Of a stretch of DNA of 64,000 bases, positions 1 to 7,766 are shown in pieces. A program made the translations under genes and the position numbers. Under the pieces are notes generated by a model. The model searched no databases and was not told where the DNA came from. It was given only the letters and a program-made list of their open reading frames with translations. The stretch's first letter is position 1, and each line of letters opens with the position of its first letter. Source of the DNA: Herbaspirillum sp. AP02 (lineage in GTDB: Bacteria; Pseudomonadota; Gammaproteobacteria; Burkholderiales; Burkholderiaceae_D); NCBI RefSeq assembly GCF_015767275.1, contig NZ_JADWMY010000015.1:1-64000 (forward strand), given 5' to 3'.

Positions 1-65
1 AAGTAGGGCCACGTTTATCACTCCGTTCTCCCGCTCGCTGTCTTGAGCAGGATTGTGGTCTAAAC

Positions 66-122
66 ATGGGTCAACTTAGGATGCAAATTTCTGGCTTAAG
101 TGGGTCAGTTTTCGATGCAATT
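66..122. repeat. Tandem direct repeats resembling an IS21-family terminus
   Basis: Two similar motifs occur 34 bases apart. TGGGTCAACTTAGGATGCAA starts near 67 and TGGGTCAGTTTTCGATGCAA starts near 101; they share TGGGTCA, the TT and GATGCAA. Several tandem TGGGTCAGTTTT-type repeats are known at IS21-family ends, with istA/istB inside the element. No transposase is visible here, so this would be either the right end of an element lying left of the window or a remnant. The repeat is seen directly; the IS assignment is inference from remembered family features. Confidence 0.35.
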
Positions 123-157
123 CAACAAACTGTCACCTACTGTCTCCAACAACTACA

Positions 158-358
158 TTGCAGACGGCTATCGAGTCTCTACTCCCCAATGACGAACATG
201 CGCAGAGAATCGTCTGGAAGAAAATTAAGGCGGAACATAAAGGTGATTTTTCCAGATACGTGGCGCACTTGATTGAGAATGGATATGCCATCCCTCCGAC
301 TTTGAACATGCTGGCAGCGGAAGTACGGGCGGCGTTCAAATCGAAGGAGCAGACATAG
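158..358 (+). CDS. Short hypothetical ORF, possibly a gene fragment
   Basis: This 66-residue ORF begins with a TTG codon. The frame stays open upstream to about position 80, through the IS-like repeats, so the real start is uncertain. The C-terminal half (HKGDFSRYVAHLIENGYAI, then an Ala- and Lys-rich helix) has an amino-acid composition that looks coded rather than random. No ribosome binding site or domain is recognised. It could be the tail of a gene interrupted by the insertion sequence. Low confidence. Confidence 0.25.
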   Translation: MQTAIESLLPNDEHAQRIVWKKIKAEHKGDFSRYVAHLIENGYAIPPTLNMLAAEVRAAFKSKEQT

Positions 359-546
359 AATCCTGAGATTAATATCTCGTCTTGATGTGGGGACGAAGTT
401 ATCTTGGAATCGTGTGCTTTGACAGTTCTGCCAGAGCGCACGCTTGATGTGCAGGGCCTGACCGAACAATGCCCGTGTGCACTCGGAGTATGCACAAACT
501 CCATCAACACCATTTGGATACCTGACACGACTGCCGAAAGCGCAAC

Positions 547-2262
547 ATGGGCAAGCTCTACGAAACGACGATGCAAGAGTGGTTCGAGACGATGGACTGT
601 ATCGCCTCGCATATTGATGCTATCGACTGGGACGAGCTGCTGAAGCCGGTATCCATGCCGGATATGATGAATCACTCAGCTGTCCGGGACGCTAGGCGAG
701 TGTTTTATAGCCTTTACGAGGCTTGCAAATGCTCCGCCAATGACAATATCTCGGAGAAAAAAAACCAGCGCTTCAAGCCCGACGTTTTGCTTTTCAACGC
801 AAGTTCCGGAGCCTATATTGTCGTTGAACTGAAGGCGAGTGCAGCAGCAGCAAGGCAGACACTGACAGAGGTGCTGGGCTACGCTCAAGAGATTCAGAGA
901 CAGACCAACAATACACAGGTGTTCATCGTCATCGTTGCTGCGGAATGGAGCTCGCTGCTCGACAACGCAGTTGCAGCACAGTTACGCAATCGTCACTTCC
1001 CACTGCTTCCACTGCAATTTTATGAAAATGATGGTTTCCACCTGCGCCTAAGGTTAGAGCCGTTCCTTTCCAGATGGGTGGCGATTGACTCTATCGATCA
1101 AGAAGCGTTCTGTTGCGACACGCTAAGCTTCTCATGCCAGCGTAGAGATTTTCGGCTTCGGGACATCGAGAAAGCTGATGATCGCATCGTGGAGGAAGCG
1201 CGTAATCTTGTCGTACGTGGCGAACGCACTGGTACCTCTGGTTTCGTCATCGCATGGCGCAACAAACATGCATGGATACTTAGCACGTGCACGCTGAATT
1301 CAGCGCGACTTGCGTTACCGGATACCGTAAATCCCGTTCTTCGCCGCCCTGATGCAGACTATATAGATTTGGATGTGGGTGGCGAGTTGCTCGACCAAGT
1401 GGACAACCACGGCCTGCCGGATTCGACCGAGTTAAGCGCACAACAAGGATGGCGCAACCAACTTTATTTGATGACGAGTGAAAATGCCTTGTTGTTCCAT
1501 GTAGGCATGTGGGGGCCGCTACGTGATTCGCTGGTTGCTTTCAGAAAGACATTAACGAAAGAGTCGCCGAAATATACCAACGTCAATTTCTCAGGGCGCC
1601 TGCTCACCGATCCCTTCATCTGGATACCCCACCTTGACGAGATGATGGGGCTGTCGGTTGATATGAATATCCCCGGCTTATACCCGTGTTACCGTTTAGG
1701 CCTCGCACTCGGCTCTGTTACTGCATACTATCTCGGTAATATCACATCAATAAATCGAACTGAGAATCTCGGCTATCTGTCTGCCATGGCGCGGCTTTTG
1801 GATGCCTGGCGCCGCGTTGCGGGCCATGCAGAGAATGCAAGTGAGTTACCAACGCTCCGCTTCGAAGATGATGGGGTAACGCTCCAATTGCATGACATTG
1901 ACCGGGCAATTTTCTGGGCCAAGCGGCAGTGCGAACAATCCGGGATTTGGCCTGCATTCGCACACTGCCTGGGTTTCACACATGGACTGTCCACTGTAGC
2001 AGCGGGAGAGCGCGAGGCCAGAAAGATCTTTGAGGATGTGCTTGAGGACGACGTGAACCTGAAGCTGATCAAAGCAGCACGTGCATCGGTTACGTTTGCC
2101 GAAACCGAACAAGGCAAGCTGTTGCTGGACTACCTCCAATATTGCCTCGGCGAACATAACTATTTCAGCTACGATTCTTTAAGCTTTGAGACCTCCTGCG
2201 AAGTCATCATCGCGCTGGCCGCGGAGTGGTCGTCATTCTGCGGGGAAATCCACACTATTTGA
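547..2262 (+). CDS. Hypothetical protein with N-terminal PD-(D/E)XK-like motif
   Basis: The 571-residue soluble protein is not recognised as a named family. Near the N-terminus, residues 77-96 read K-P-D-V-L-L-F then, after a short turn, I-V-V-E-L-K. This gives D79...E94-x-K96, the catalytic pattern of the PD-(D/E)XK nuclease fold, followed by a helix with Q104 and a GYAQEIQRQ segment as often seen in these folds. The remaining 450 residues have no motif I can name and may be a target-recognition or effector domain. No signal peptide or membrane helix is seen. The start lacks a strong Shine-Dalgarno sequence (only GAAAG). Codon use is more AT-rich than the core genes beyond 6.2 kb, suggesting horizontal acquisition. 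A restriction-like or other DNA-acting role is inference. Confidence 0.7.
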   Translation: MGKLYETTMQEWFETMDCIASHIDAIDWDELLKPVSMPDMMNHSAVRDARRVFYSLYEACKCSANDNISEKKNQRFKPDVLLFNASSGAYIVVELKASAAAARQTLTEVLGYAQEIQRQTNNTQVFIVIVAAEWSSLLDNAVAAQLRNRHFPLLPLQFYENDGFHLRLRLEPFLSRWVAIDSIDQEAFCCDTLSFSCQRRDFRLRDIEKADDRIVEEARNLVVRGERTGTSGFVIAWRNKHAWILSTCTLNSARLALPDTVNPVLRRPDADYIDLDVGGELLDQVDNHGLPDSTELSAQQGWRNQLYLMTSENALLFHVGMWGPLRDSLVAFRKTLTKESPKYTNVNFSGRLLTDPFIWIPHLDEMMGLSVDMNIPGLYPCYRLGLALGSVTAYYLGNITSINRTENLGYLSAMARLLDAWRRVAGHAENASELPTLRFEDDGVTLQLHDIDRAIFWAKRQCEQSGIWPAFAHCLGFTHGLSTVAAGEREARKIFEDVLEDDVNLKLIKAARASVTFAETEQGKLLLDYLQYCLGEHNYFSYDSLSFETSCEVIIALAAEWSSFCGEIHTI

Positions 2263-2617
2263 ACCCCCGCCATTTCCCTGTTTGTGAGCAAGGATGATTG
2301 TTAGATGAAGGCGACAATCGGCCAAAACGGATGCCGGAAAAGGGAAAGCCTTCCACGCAGGCTTGCGGCAGACACATTAAATGCTGAAGCAAACCTCGAA
2401 GGATGAAGCAACGGTTGATAAGCCAAGCAAAGGCGGAACGCCACTTGCTGCGAATCCTTTACCCTTGAGGTAACCGTTTACACGCATGTCGACATGCGGA
2501 TCACCGGATCAATGCCAGCGTGGCTTTCCATCCGATTTGACGCTGCAAGTACACGAGCCACATGAATAGCTTGACACCACAAGAATCGATAGTCGTCTTG
2601 CAAGCTGTGAATTCGAA
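2263..2617. other. 355-base gap between the two nuclease-like genes
   Basis: No convincing gene, tRNA, terminator hairpin or repeat was found. A short open frame begins with ATG at 2562 and runs 43 codons into the next gene; it may represent the true or frameshifted start of that gene. The gap is long enough for a separate promoter for the downstream gene, but no clear -35/-10 pair was seen. Confidence 0.4.
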
Positions 2618-3709
2618 TTGCCATGTGACGTTGATATCCCGTCGTGCGGTCCCAATGGAGCTTGGGCTATTTGGAATCTCATTTCAGATATAAATGGATT
2701 GTGGGTAATATTCGGGGGGCGAATACTACTGTCCGGGGAGGGGAAGTTGAGAATTACTCACGACGATTACACGCCACTTAGTCTTTTGGCCGAAGTGCTT
2801 TCTTATGCACCAACTTCGCTGGAGGGCACCAAGAGGTTCGCGGAAGAAAGGTTAAGTAACCATGATTATTTGCTACCGGAATTGCGAAGTCGATTTGAAG
2901 CAATTCTCAACTCGTTCAGCCGTTTGGGTTCTGATACATGTGAAACGCAAGGACTGGATGACGATGGCGTTGATCTGTTTCTCAAGTTTGATGACGGTGT
3001 TAAATCTCGGCGCGTCGGGTTTCAGATCAAGTCCAATCGCGAGGCTGATCGCGATGCAAAAAAAACTGATGTGATTCCTGAGTCCGGGCTCCTTAAAACT
3101 TTGAAGCGTCAAGTGTTAGAGGCGCTCATGAGTGCCAAGGTTGATGAGTGGTGGATAATGCCATGCTTTAATTTGAAGCAGCATAAGAAGCGCTTAGGTG
3201 CTATTAACTCTTTCTTCAAGCTCAACGCAGGTAAAAATTGGCCCATTGAAGTCATTTCACCAGAAAAAGTACTGGGACTATTGTTGTTGAGCCCAGCCGA
3301 TGTGGACGCTATTTGTACCAGAATCCTTTGCCGTGACGATGAAGTGTTATTCGCTGCTCGACAAGAGTTGATAGATCTATCGCGTCCGGCACAGAAAATT
3401 GTCTATGACACGTTTTTCGGCGCGCTCACTGAAAATGCTCGCCTGGAGCCAGAGTCGATTTTCGACGCAGACGATAAACTACCTGCGGAAGAGTTGCTAG
3501 AAGAACTGCAACAGACTGAATATGTTGGTGGGGACGAGTATGGCGGCCTGACCTCATATGTACTGAATCCGATGGCCTTTCCGGCATTGTGCGCTCTGCA
3601 TTTCGAGGGGCGTGTGCGTCATGAACTGTCGGTTATTGAAGCTGACACCTTCATGTGGCGCTTGCTTGACGATATCTATCCAGGGAAGAAGCCACGGAAG
3701 TCTAGGTAG
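2618..3709 (+). CDS. Hypothetical protein with Mrr/REase-like QxK nuclease motif
   Basis: The 363-residue protein (as opened from a TTG codon) is not assignable by eye to a named family. Its centre contains the segment D-D-D-G-V-D-L-F-L-K-F followed by V-G-F-Q-I-K-S-N, giving D119...Q136-x-K138. D-Xn-QxK is the form of the PD-(D/E)XK motif found in Mrr-like restriction endonucleases, and E93 could serve as the upstream acidic residue. The rest is alpha-helical without membrane segments, and the tail is basic (KKPRKSR). The start is uncertain: the frame is open back to 2570, and another frame offers ATG 2562 with a plausible N-terminus. It lies 355 bases after the other nuclease-like gene and ends just before a strong terminator. 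A DNA-targeting defence role is inference. Confidence 0.65.
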   Translation: MPCDVDIPSCGPNGAWAIWNLISDINGLWVIFGGRILLSGEGKLRITHDDYTPLSLLAEVLSYAPTSLEGTKRFAEERLSNHDYLLPELRSRFEAILNSFSRLGSDTCETQGLDDDGVDLFLKFDDGVKSRRVGFQIKSNREADRDAKKTDVIPESGLLKTLKRQVLEALMSAKVDEWWIMPCFNLKQHKKRLGAINSFFKLNAGKNWPIEVISPEKVLGLLLLSPADVDAICTRILCRDDEVLFAARQELIDLSRPAQKIVYDTFFGALTENARLEPESIFDADDKLPAEELLEELQQTEYVGGDEYGGLTSYVLNPMAFPALCALHFEGRVRHELSVIEADTFMWRLLDDIYPGKKPRKSR

Positions 3710-3753
3710 GCTAGTGGTCGCTTGGTCCGAAATTCAGTGCTGAAGTGACGGAG

Positions 3754-3790
3754 AAAAAAGAAACGCCCGCAACTGTGGGCGTTTCTTTTT
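3754..3790. terminator. Rho-independent terminator (bidirectional)
   Basis: A 9-bp perfect stem, GAAACGCCC (3760-3768) with GGGCGTTTC (3777-3785), closes an 8-base loop. A T run follows on the plus strand and an A run precedes it at 3754-3759, so it can work in both directions. It closes the nuclease-like gene that ends at 3709. Confidence 0.85.
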
Positions 3791-3896
3791 ATGCGTGCAC
3801 TACCTACCTCTTGCGACTGAACACTGGAATTGGTTCTGCGGCATCACCTACTCGCGAACCAAATTTCAAAAAGATAAGTAGATAGCGAGCTGAAAA

Positions 3897-4583
3897 ATGA
3901 GAAGGAAAAAGATCCCAGGTTTAGATCGGATAAGGGCCGAAAGAGAGGCCGCGAAGCGCCCCGGATTTTTTAAACGCAATTGGCAGTATTTAACATCGGT
4001 AACCATTGCTATAGGTTGGATGCTCACAAACAGTACGGCGGTGATGACTAACCTTGACGAACTGCCGGAGAAGACAAGCCAACTCTACAAGAATTTTTTG
4101 TCCTGGCACTATGAAGACGAGAGATGGAGTTCTGCGTGGTCGGATGAAGTTGAGGGCCTAATCGGGGATAATCCCCTCACGTACACGATGAGCTATTTGC
4201 GACTCGATGCAGCGCGTGGCAATATCAGCGGAGAGATTTCAACAAAAAACCTTTGTGCAGAATTCCCTTTATCTGACTTTGCGATGCTGCAAGGCTCGAT
4301 AACAATGGGGAAATTCCGTGGCTATGGTTGGGACTTTATTTGGGGTGTAAAGAAGAAGCTATTTGCATTTGAAATGACTCTACTGGATGAGGATTTTATT
4401 GAGATAGTTCCGGTTGATGATCCCCACCATTTTTTGCCGAAAAAAATGATCCTCGCTCGGCTCGCGGCTAGCGGAAGCTCTCATGGGCGGAATGCGAAAA
4501 TTACTCAAGAAAACTACTGCGAAAAAGAGCGAGACGAAGCTGTAAGAAGGCTAAATAGCTACGGCGGAACTCAAGAAGACTAG
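3897..4583 (+). CDS. Hypothetical membrane-anchored protein
   Basis: The 228-residue protein has a strongly basic N-terminus (MRRKKIPGLDRIRAEREAAKR) and one probable membrane helix at about residues 30-50 (WQYLTSVTIAIGWMLT). A soluble, acidic and aromatic-rich C-terminal domain of about 175 residues follows. The positive-inside rule suggests a cytoplasmic N-terminus and a periplasmic C-terminal domain. No catalytic motif or family is recognised. It is an isolated forward gene after a terminator, in the AT-rich segment that also holds the nuclease-like genes. Function unknown. Confidence 0.55.
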   Translation: MRRKKIPGLDRIRAEREAAKRPGFFKRNWQYLTSVTIAIGWMLTNSTAVMTNLDELPEKTSQLYKNFLSWHYEDERWSSAWSDEVEGLIGDNPLTYTMSYLRLDAARGNISGEISTKNLCAEFPLSDFAMLQGSITMGKFRGYGWDFIWGVKKKLFAFEMTLLDEDFIEIVPVDDPHHFLPKKMILARLAASGSSHGRNAKITQENYCEKERDEAVRRLNSYGGTQED

Positions 4584-4627
4584 CTATAAAAGAAGCGCAC
4601 TCGGCCACTCATTGCGACAGTGAGTAT

Positions 4628-5056
4628 TCATAGGTCAATCGAGCCGAGTAGCTTCAACAGCAATTCATCATCGCTGGCGGAGAGCGATCCCCATACTTTC
4701 TTCGTCTGTTCAGAGTATTCAATCCACGCTCGTATCACGTCATCGATTGGGTATTCTTTGCCGGCCAGGAGCAGGACCTTCTGCATCCTGGCTACGTCGC
4801 GGGGATATTCAGTTGATATTCGCCCAATCTCCTTTTTAGAAACCCCCGTGATATTTGAGCGCCGCCCCTTGAGTTGAATGCGACGTAACTGATCTTCTGA
4901 GACAAGTGCTCGTTGACGAAAGCTAGCGGACTCTCTGAGCAGTTCAGAAATCTGGCGCCAATATGCCCGGCCAAGATCTCCTTCTGCCAGTTCTAGCCTA
5001 AACAGCGCCTCTAGTGCTGGAGAAAGATCAATATCGTTAAAGCGATCTGATGTCAT
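4628..5056 (-). CDS. Hypothetical protein (142 aa)
   Basis: This helical, charged protein begins MTSDRFNDIDLSPALEALF. ATG at 5056 is preferred over the in-frame GTG six bases upstream because GCGAGG precedes it at a suitable distance. The middle part (QLRRIQLKGRRSNITGVSKKEI) is basic and helical and could contact nucleic acid, but no defined helix-turn-helix is visible. It follows the next reverse gene (start 5499) by about 38 bases, so the two probably form a small operon. Family not recognised. Confidence 0.55.
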   Translation of the reverse strand: MTSDRFNDIDLSPALEALFRLELAEGDLGRAYWRQISELLRESASFRQRALVSEDQLRRIQLKGRRSNITGVSKKEIGRISTEYPRDVARMQKVLLLAGKEYPIDDVIRAWIEYSEQTKKVWGSLSASDDELLLKLLGSIDL

Positions 5057-5094
5057 GAGCACCTCGCATAATATGTGCTGAAGAGTTGGTCAAA

Positions 5095-5499
5095 TCAGAC
5101 AAAGCTGGCTTCGACGTCGAATGTCAATTCAGTTGAGAAGTTTGGCTGTCCACTGTGCGCTGGCCATGGTTGTTTGCGATCATCAAAATATACTTTGAAT
5201 TTGATGCCTGTTTGAGGGCAGGGGTAGGATCCTATTGCATGGACTTTTGAAACATTCATCTCATCACCAGTTCGAGAAATAGCGAAGACGAGTCCTGATA
5301 CTTCTTTTACGTATCGAACCAGGTGATCAATGTCGGAGAACAGTCGCAAATGAGTTTGTCTATCCTGAATATCAGCACTGGGCATCACTGCAAAGCAAGG
5401 TTCGTTGACGTCTAACAGCACTGAGTGCCACGGTACTAAGGGCGCCAATAGCGCAGTTGGAGCACCCTCGATCTTCCATGAGTGGTCGGTGATGAACAT
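5095..5499 (-). CDS. Hypothetical protein (134 aa)
   Basis: A 134-residue protein beginning MFITDHSWKIEGAPTALLA, with no signal peptide or membrane helix. Composition is beta-strand-like, ending in a strand-rich segment (NFSTELTFDVEASFV). No Shine-Dalgarno sequence is evident before the ATG. It is the first gene of a probable two-gene reverse operon, divergent from an XRE-type regulator. The pairing of two small unknown genes with a regulator resembles toxin-antitoxin or phage-derived modules, but nothing in the protein confirms this. Confidence 0.5.
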   Translation of the reverse strand: MFITDHSWKIEGAPTALLAPLVPWHSVLLDVNEPCFAVMPSADIQDRQTHLRLFSDIDHLVRYVKEVSGLVFAISRTGDEMNVSKVHAIGSYPCPQTGIKFKVYFDDRKQPWPAHSGQPNFSTELTFDVEASFV

Positions 5500-5586
5500 G
5501 AATGAGTTTTCTGGTCTAGGACCTTCGGAGTTTTAGAGTAGCGATAGAAATGGTACTTATCGAAGCCGCGGATACTAAGATAACCC

Positions 5587-5599
5587 GACTTTAAAAGTC
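5587..5599. promoter_or_regulatory. Perfect palindrome, candidate operator for the XRE regulator
   Basis: GACTTT-A-AAAGTC is a perfect 6+6 inverted repeat with one central base. It lies in the divergent gap between the reverse gene starting at 5499 and the XRE-type gene starting at 5674. A related half-site (TTTAAAAGCC) lies about 20 bases to the right. XRE/Cro regulators usually bind such short palindromes and often regulate themselves. The palindrome is seen; binding is inference. Confidence 0.45.
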
Positions 5600-5673
5600 A
5601 ATGGGTACGAATTTAAAAGCCCTGTCATATTTGGCGGCGCGAATAGACCATGTGCAAGTTTTCGAGCCTGCAC

Positions 5674-6039
5674 ATGACAAAGACAACCTCCAAAAAAAGC
5701 CCCTTGCCGCTCGCCAAAGTTTTGGGCGAGAACATTGCGCTGCTTAGGAAGCAGCGCTCTATGACCCAGTCTCAACTTGCTGACGCTGTCGGTGTTGAAA
5801 TTGAGACACTGTCGAAATATGAGCGGGGAATTTTGAGTCCGAGGATTGGTCAACTCGAAAAGCTTTGCTCAGTACTGGAGGTGGCAGCTTGGACACTATT
5901 TGTTTCTGCTCAGGAGCAGTCTGCTTTCCCAGGCTTCATTTTTTCCGAGCAAATCCAGACTCTGTCACCCAAGGATCGTAAGACCTTGCAGGGGCTGGTT
6001 GGACTCTATGTCGATGCTCATGGTGCCAAGCGCAAATAG
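5674..6039 (+). CDS. XRE-family helix-turn-helix transcriptional regulator
   Basis: The 121-residue protein (start MTKTTSKKSPLPLAKVLGE) carries a Cro/C1-type helix-turn-helix at about residues 17-70. Recognisable elements are IALLRKQRSMTQSQLADAVGV, then E-I-E-T-L-S-K-YERG and P-R-I-G-Q-L-E-K-L. The C-terminal 50 residues (SPKDRKTLQGLVGLYVDAHG) are a short helical tail. An in-frame ATG at 5650 would add eight residues (MCKFSSLH); neither start has a strong ribosome site. It is divergent from two small unknown genes and probably controls them or itself. It is DNA-binding by family; its target is unknown. Confidence 0.8.
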   Translation: MTKTTSKKSPLPLAKVLGENIALLRKQRSMTQSQLADAVGVEIETLSKYERGILSPRIGQLEKLCSVLEVAAWTLFVSAQEQSAFPGFIFSEQIQTLSPKDRKTLQGLVGLYVDAHGAKRK

Positions 6040-6077
6040 CCAGATTTGATCCATAGCGAATGGATCCAAAAATGAAA

Positions 6078-6124
6078 AAAGACCAAGGCCCGCTAGATTT
6101 CTCTGCGGGCCTTGGTCTTTTTTT
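6078..6124. terminator. Strong rho-independent terminator
   Basis: A 16-bp perfect stem (6078-6093 with 6105-6120; core GACCAAGGCCCGC) closes an 11-base loop, with a T tract following on the plus strand and an A tract before it. It separates the XRE gene from the convergent ychF gene and marks the right edge of the AT-rich segment. Confidence 0.9.
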
Positions 6125-6248
6125 GCTTTGAACTATTGTCGTAGGGGGACAATTAAATTAATAGTTGCAATTTAGCATCTTATTTGTATTAGATGAATTG
6201 CATTTGCACGTCCATACCCCTCAATGTGAGGGGGGATGTCCATAATGC

Positions 6249-7343
6249 TTATGTGCGGGTGAACAGGAAATTCATCACATCCCCATCCTTGACCACATAC
6301 TCCTTGCCTTCCGCCCGCATCTTGCCTGCTTCCTTGGCACCGGTCTCACCCTTGCAGGCAATGAAGTCCTCGAAGGCGATGGTCTGCGCGCGGATGAAGC
6401 CGCGCTCGAAGTCGGTGTGGATCACACCAGCCGCCTGCGGCCCGGTGGCGCCGACAGGCACGGTCCAGGCGCGTACTTCCTTCACACCAGCGGTGAAGTA
6501 GGTCTGCAGGCCCAGCAGCTTGAAGGCAGCACGGATCAGACGGTCCAGGCCCGGTTCTTCCATGCCCATGTCGGCCAGGAAGTCGACCTTGTCGGCGTCG
6601 TCCAGGTCGGCGATCTCGGCTTCGATGGCGGCGCAGATGGCCACGATGGGAGCGTTCTGTTCCTTGGCGTAGCCGGTCAGTTGATCCAGCAGCGGGTTGT
6701 CGGTGAAGCCGCTATCGGACACGTTGGCCACATACATGGCCGGCTTGGCGGTGATCAGGCACAGCGGCTTGATCAGCAGCATCTCTTCAGCGTCCAGGCC
6801 CAGGGCACGCACCGGCTTGGCTTCGTCCAGCGCCGGCATGATGCGTTCCAGCAGGGCGACCAGCTTGGCGGCGTCCTTGTCGCCGGAACGGGCTTTCTTC
6901 TGCTCGCGGTGGATGGCCTTTTCGACCGTGCCCATGTCGGCCAGGGCCAGTTCGGTCTGGATCACGGCGATGTCGTCCAGCGGGCTCACGCGGCCGGCGA
7001 CGTGGATCACATTGGGGTCTTCGAAGCAGCGCACCACGTTGACGATGGCGTCGGTCTCGCGGATGTGCGAGAGGAACTGGTTGCCCAGGCCTTCACCCTT
7101 GGAGGCACCTGCCACCAGGCCGGCGATGTCGACGAATTCAACCGTGGCCGGCAGGATGCGCTCGGGCTTGACGATCTCGGCCAGCGCCTTCAGGCGCGGA
7201 TCGGGCACTTCCACGACGCCGACGTTGGGCTCGATGGTGCAGAACGGGTAGTTCTCGGCGGCGATGCCAGCCTTGGTCAGCGCGTTGAAAAGGGTGGACT
7301 TACCGACGTTGGGCAGACCCACGATGCCGCATTTGAGGCTCAT
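6249..7343 (-). CDS. ychF: Redox-regulated ATPase YchF (Obg-like)
   Basis: The 364-residue protein has the Obg-family G1 motif GLPNVGKS at residues 9-16, G3 as DIAGL, and a C-terminal TGS domain (the segment ending [15 protein letters not shown]). YchF family members hydrolyse ATP rather than GTP, associate with ribosomes and affect translation and oxidative-stress response. The start MSLKCGIVG at 7343 is chosen over an upstream in-frame ATG because GGAAGA lies eight bases before it and the length matches the family (about 363). It is convergent with the accessory segment across the terminator at 6078-6124. Core gene with GC-rich codon use. Confidence 0.95.
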   Translation of the reverse strand: MSLKCGIVGLPNVGKSTLFNALTKAGIAAENYPFCTIEPNVGVVEVPDPRLKALAEIVKPERILPATVEFVDIAGLVAGASKGEGLGNQFLSHIRETDAIVNVVRCFEDPNVIHVAGRVSPLDDIAVIQTELALADMGTVEKAIHREQKKARSGDKDAAKLVALLERIMPALDEAKPVRALGLDAEEMLLIKPLCLITAKPAMYVANVSDSGFTDNPLLDQLTGYAKEQNAPIVAICAAIEAEIADLDDADKVDFLADMGMEEPGLDRLIRAAFKLLGLQTYFTAGVKEVRAWTVPVGATGPQAAGVIHTDFERGFIRAQTIAFEDFIACKGETGAKEAGKMRAEGKEYVVKDGDVMNFLFTRT

Positions 7344-7766
7344 GACAGATTCTTCCGAAAGCAAAACCGACATTGTAGCAAGCCGTGCGCCGCATCCCTA
7401 TGCTTTGCGTGGCCGTCGTGTTCGCCCCGGCTGATCCACGCGATTGCGCCGTCCGATTTGCTGCCGCAGATGCCACCTTGTAGGGATATGAATCGATACG
7501 AATCGTATCGATATTGTTCCTTACATATCTTTTCGTTGTGAATAAGCCACGCAATGAGAAATATCTGAAACGCACAATATTTAACTGACTCATTCGTCAT
7601 CAAGTTGGTTGTTAGCAATAGTTGTCAACTTCTTCGAATTTGCACGCAACTTGTAAAGAACGGGGCTGTTCCGCGGCGGTGATTTACACGCTGTATTGCC
7701 CTCTTGAAAGCGATTTGTAAAATTTGCTCTACAATGTCGGTTTTCCAAAGAATCCGAAGAATCCCT
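7344..7766. promoter_or_regulatory. Divergent ychF / mla promoter region
   Basis: This AT-rich gap holds signals for ychF (left) and the mla operon (right). A candidate sigma70 promoter for mla is TTGAAA (7704-7709) with TCTACA (7728-7733), spacing 18. This favours the TTG codon at 7767 as the mlaF start. A long palindrome lies at 7492-7512 and is listed separately. No gene is seen here. Confidence 0.4.
7492..7512. repeat. Perfect 21-base palindrome, candidate operator
   Basis: The left arm ATCGATACGA (7492-7501) and right arm TCGTATCGAT (7503-7512) are exact reverse complements around a single A. Arms of ten bases are unlikely by chance in a gap of this size. It lies about 200 bases upstream of the candidate mla promoter and 150 bases upstream of ychF. 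There is no T tract, so it is unlikely to be a terminator. It is most likely a binding site for a dimeric regulator; the protein is unknown. Confidence 0.6.

Noticed and set aside
404-643. Short forward open frame before the first nuclease-like gene
   Set aside because: Non-ATG start, no ribosome site, Cys/Thr-rich composition and overlap with the better-supported gene starting at 547.
6417-7541. Forward open frame of 374 codons opposite ychF
   Set aside because: Mirror frame of ychF with Gln/Gly/Val/Asp repeats from complementary codons.
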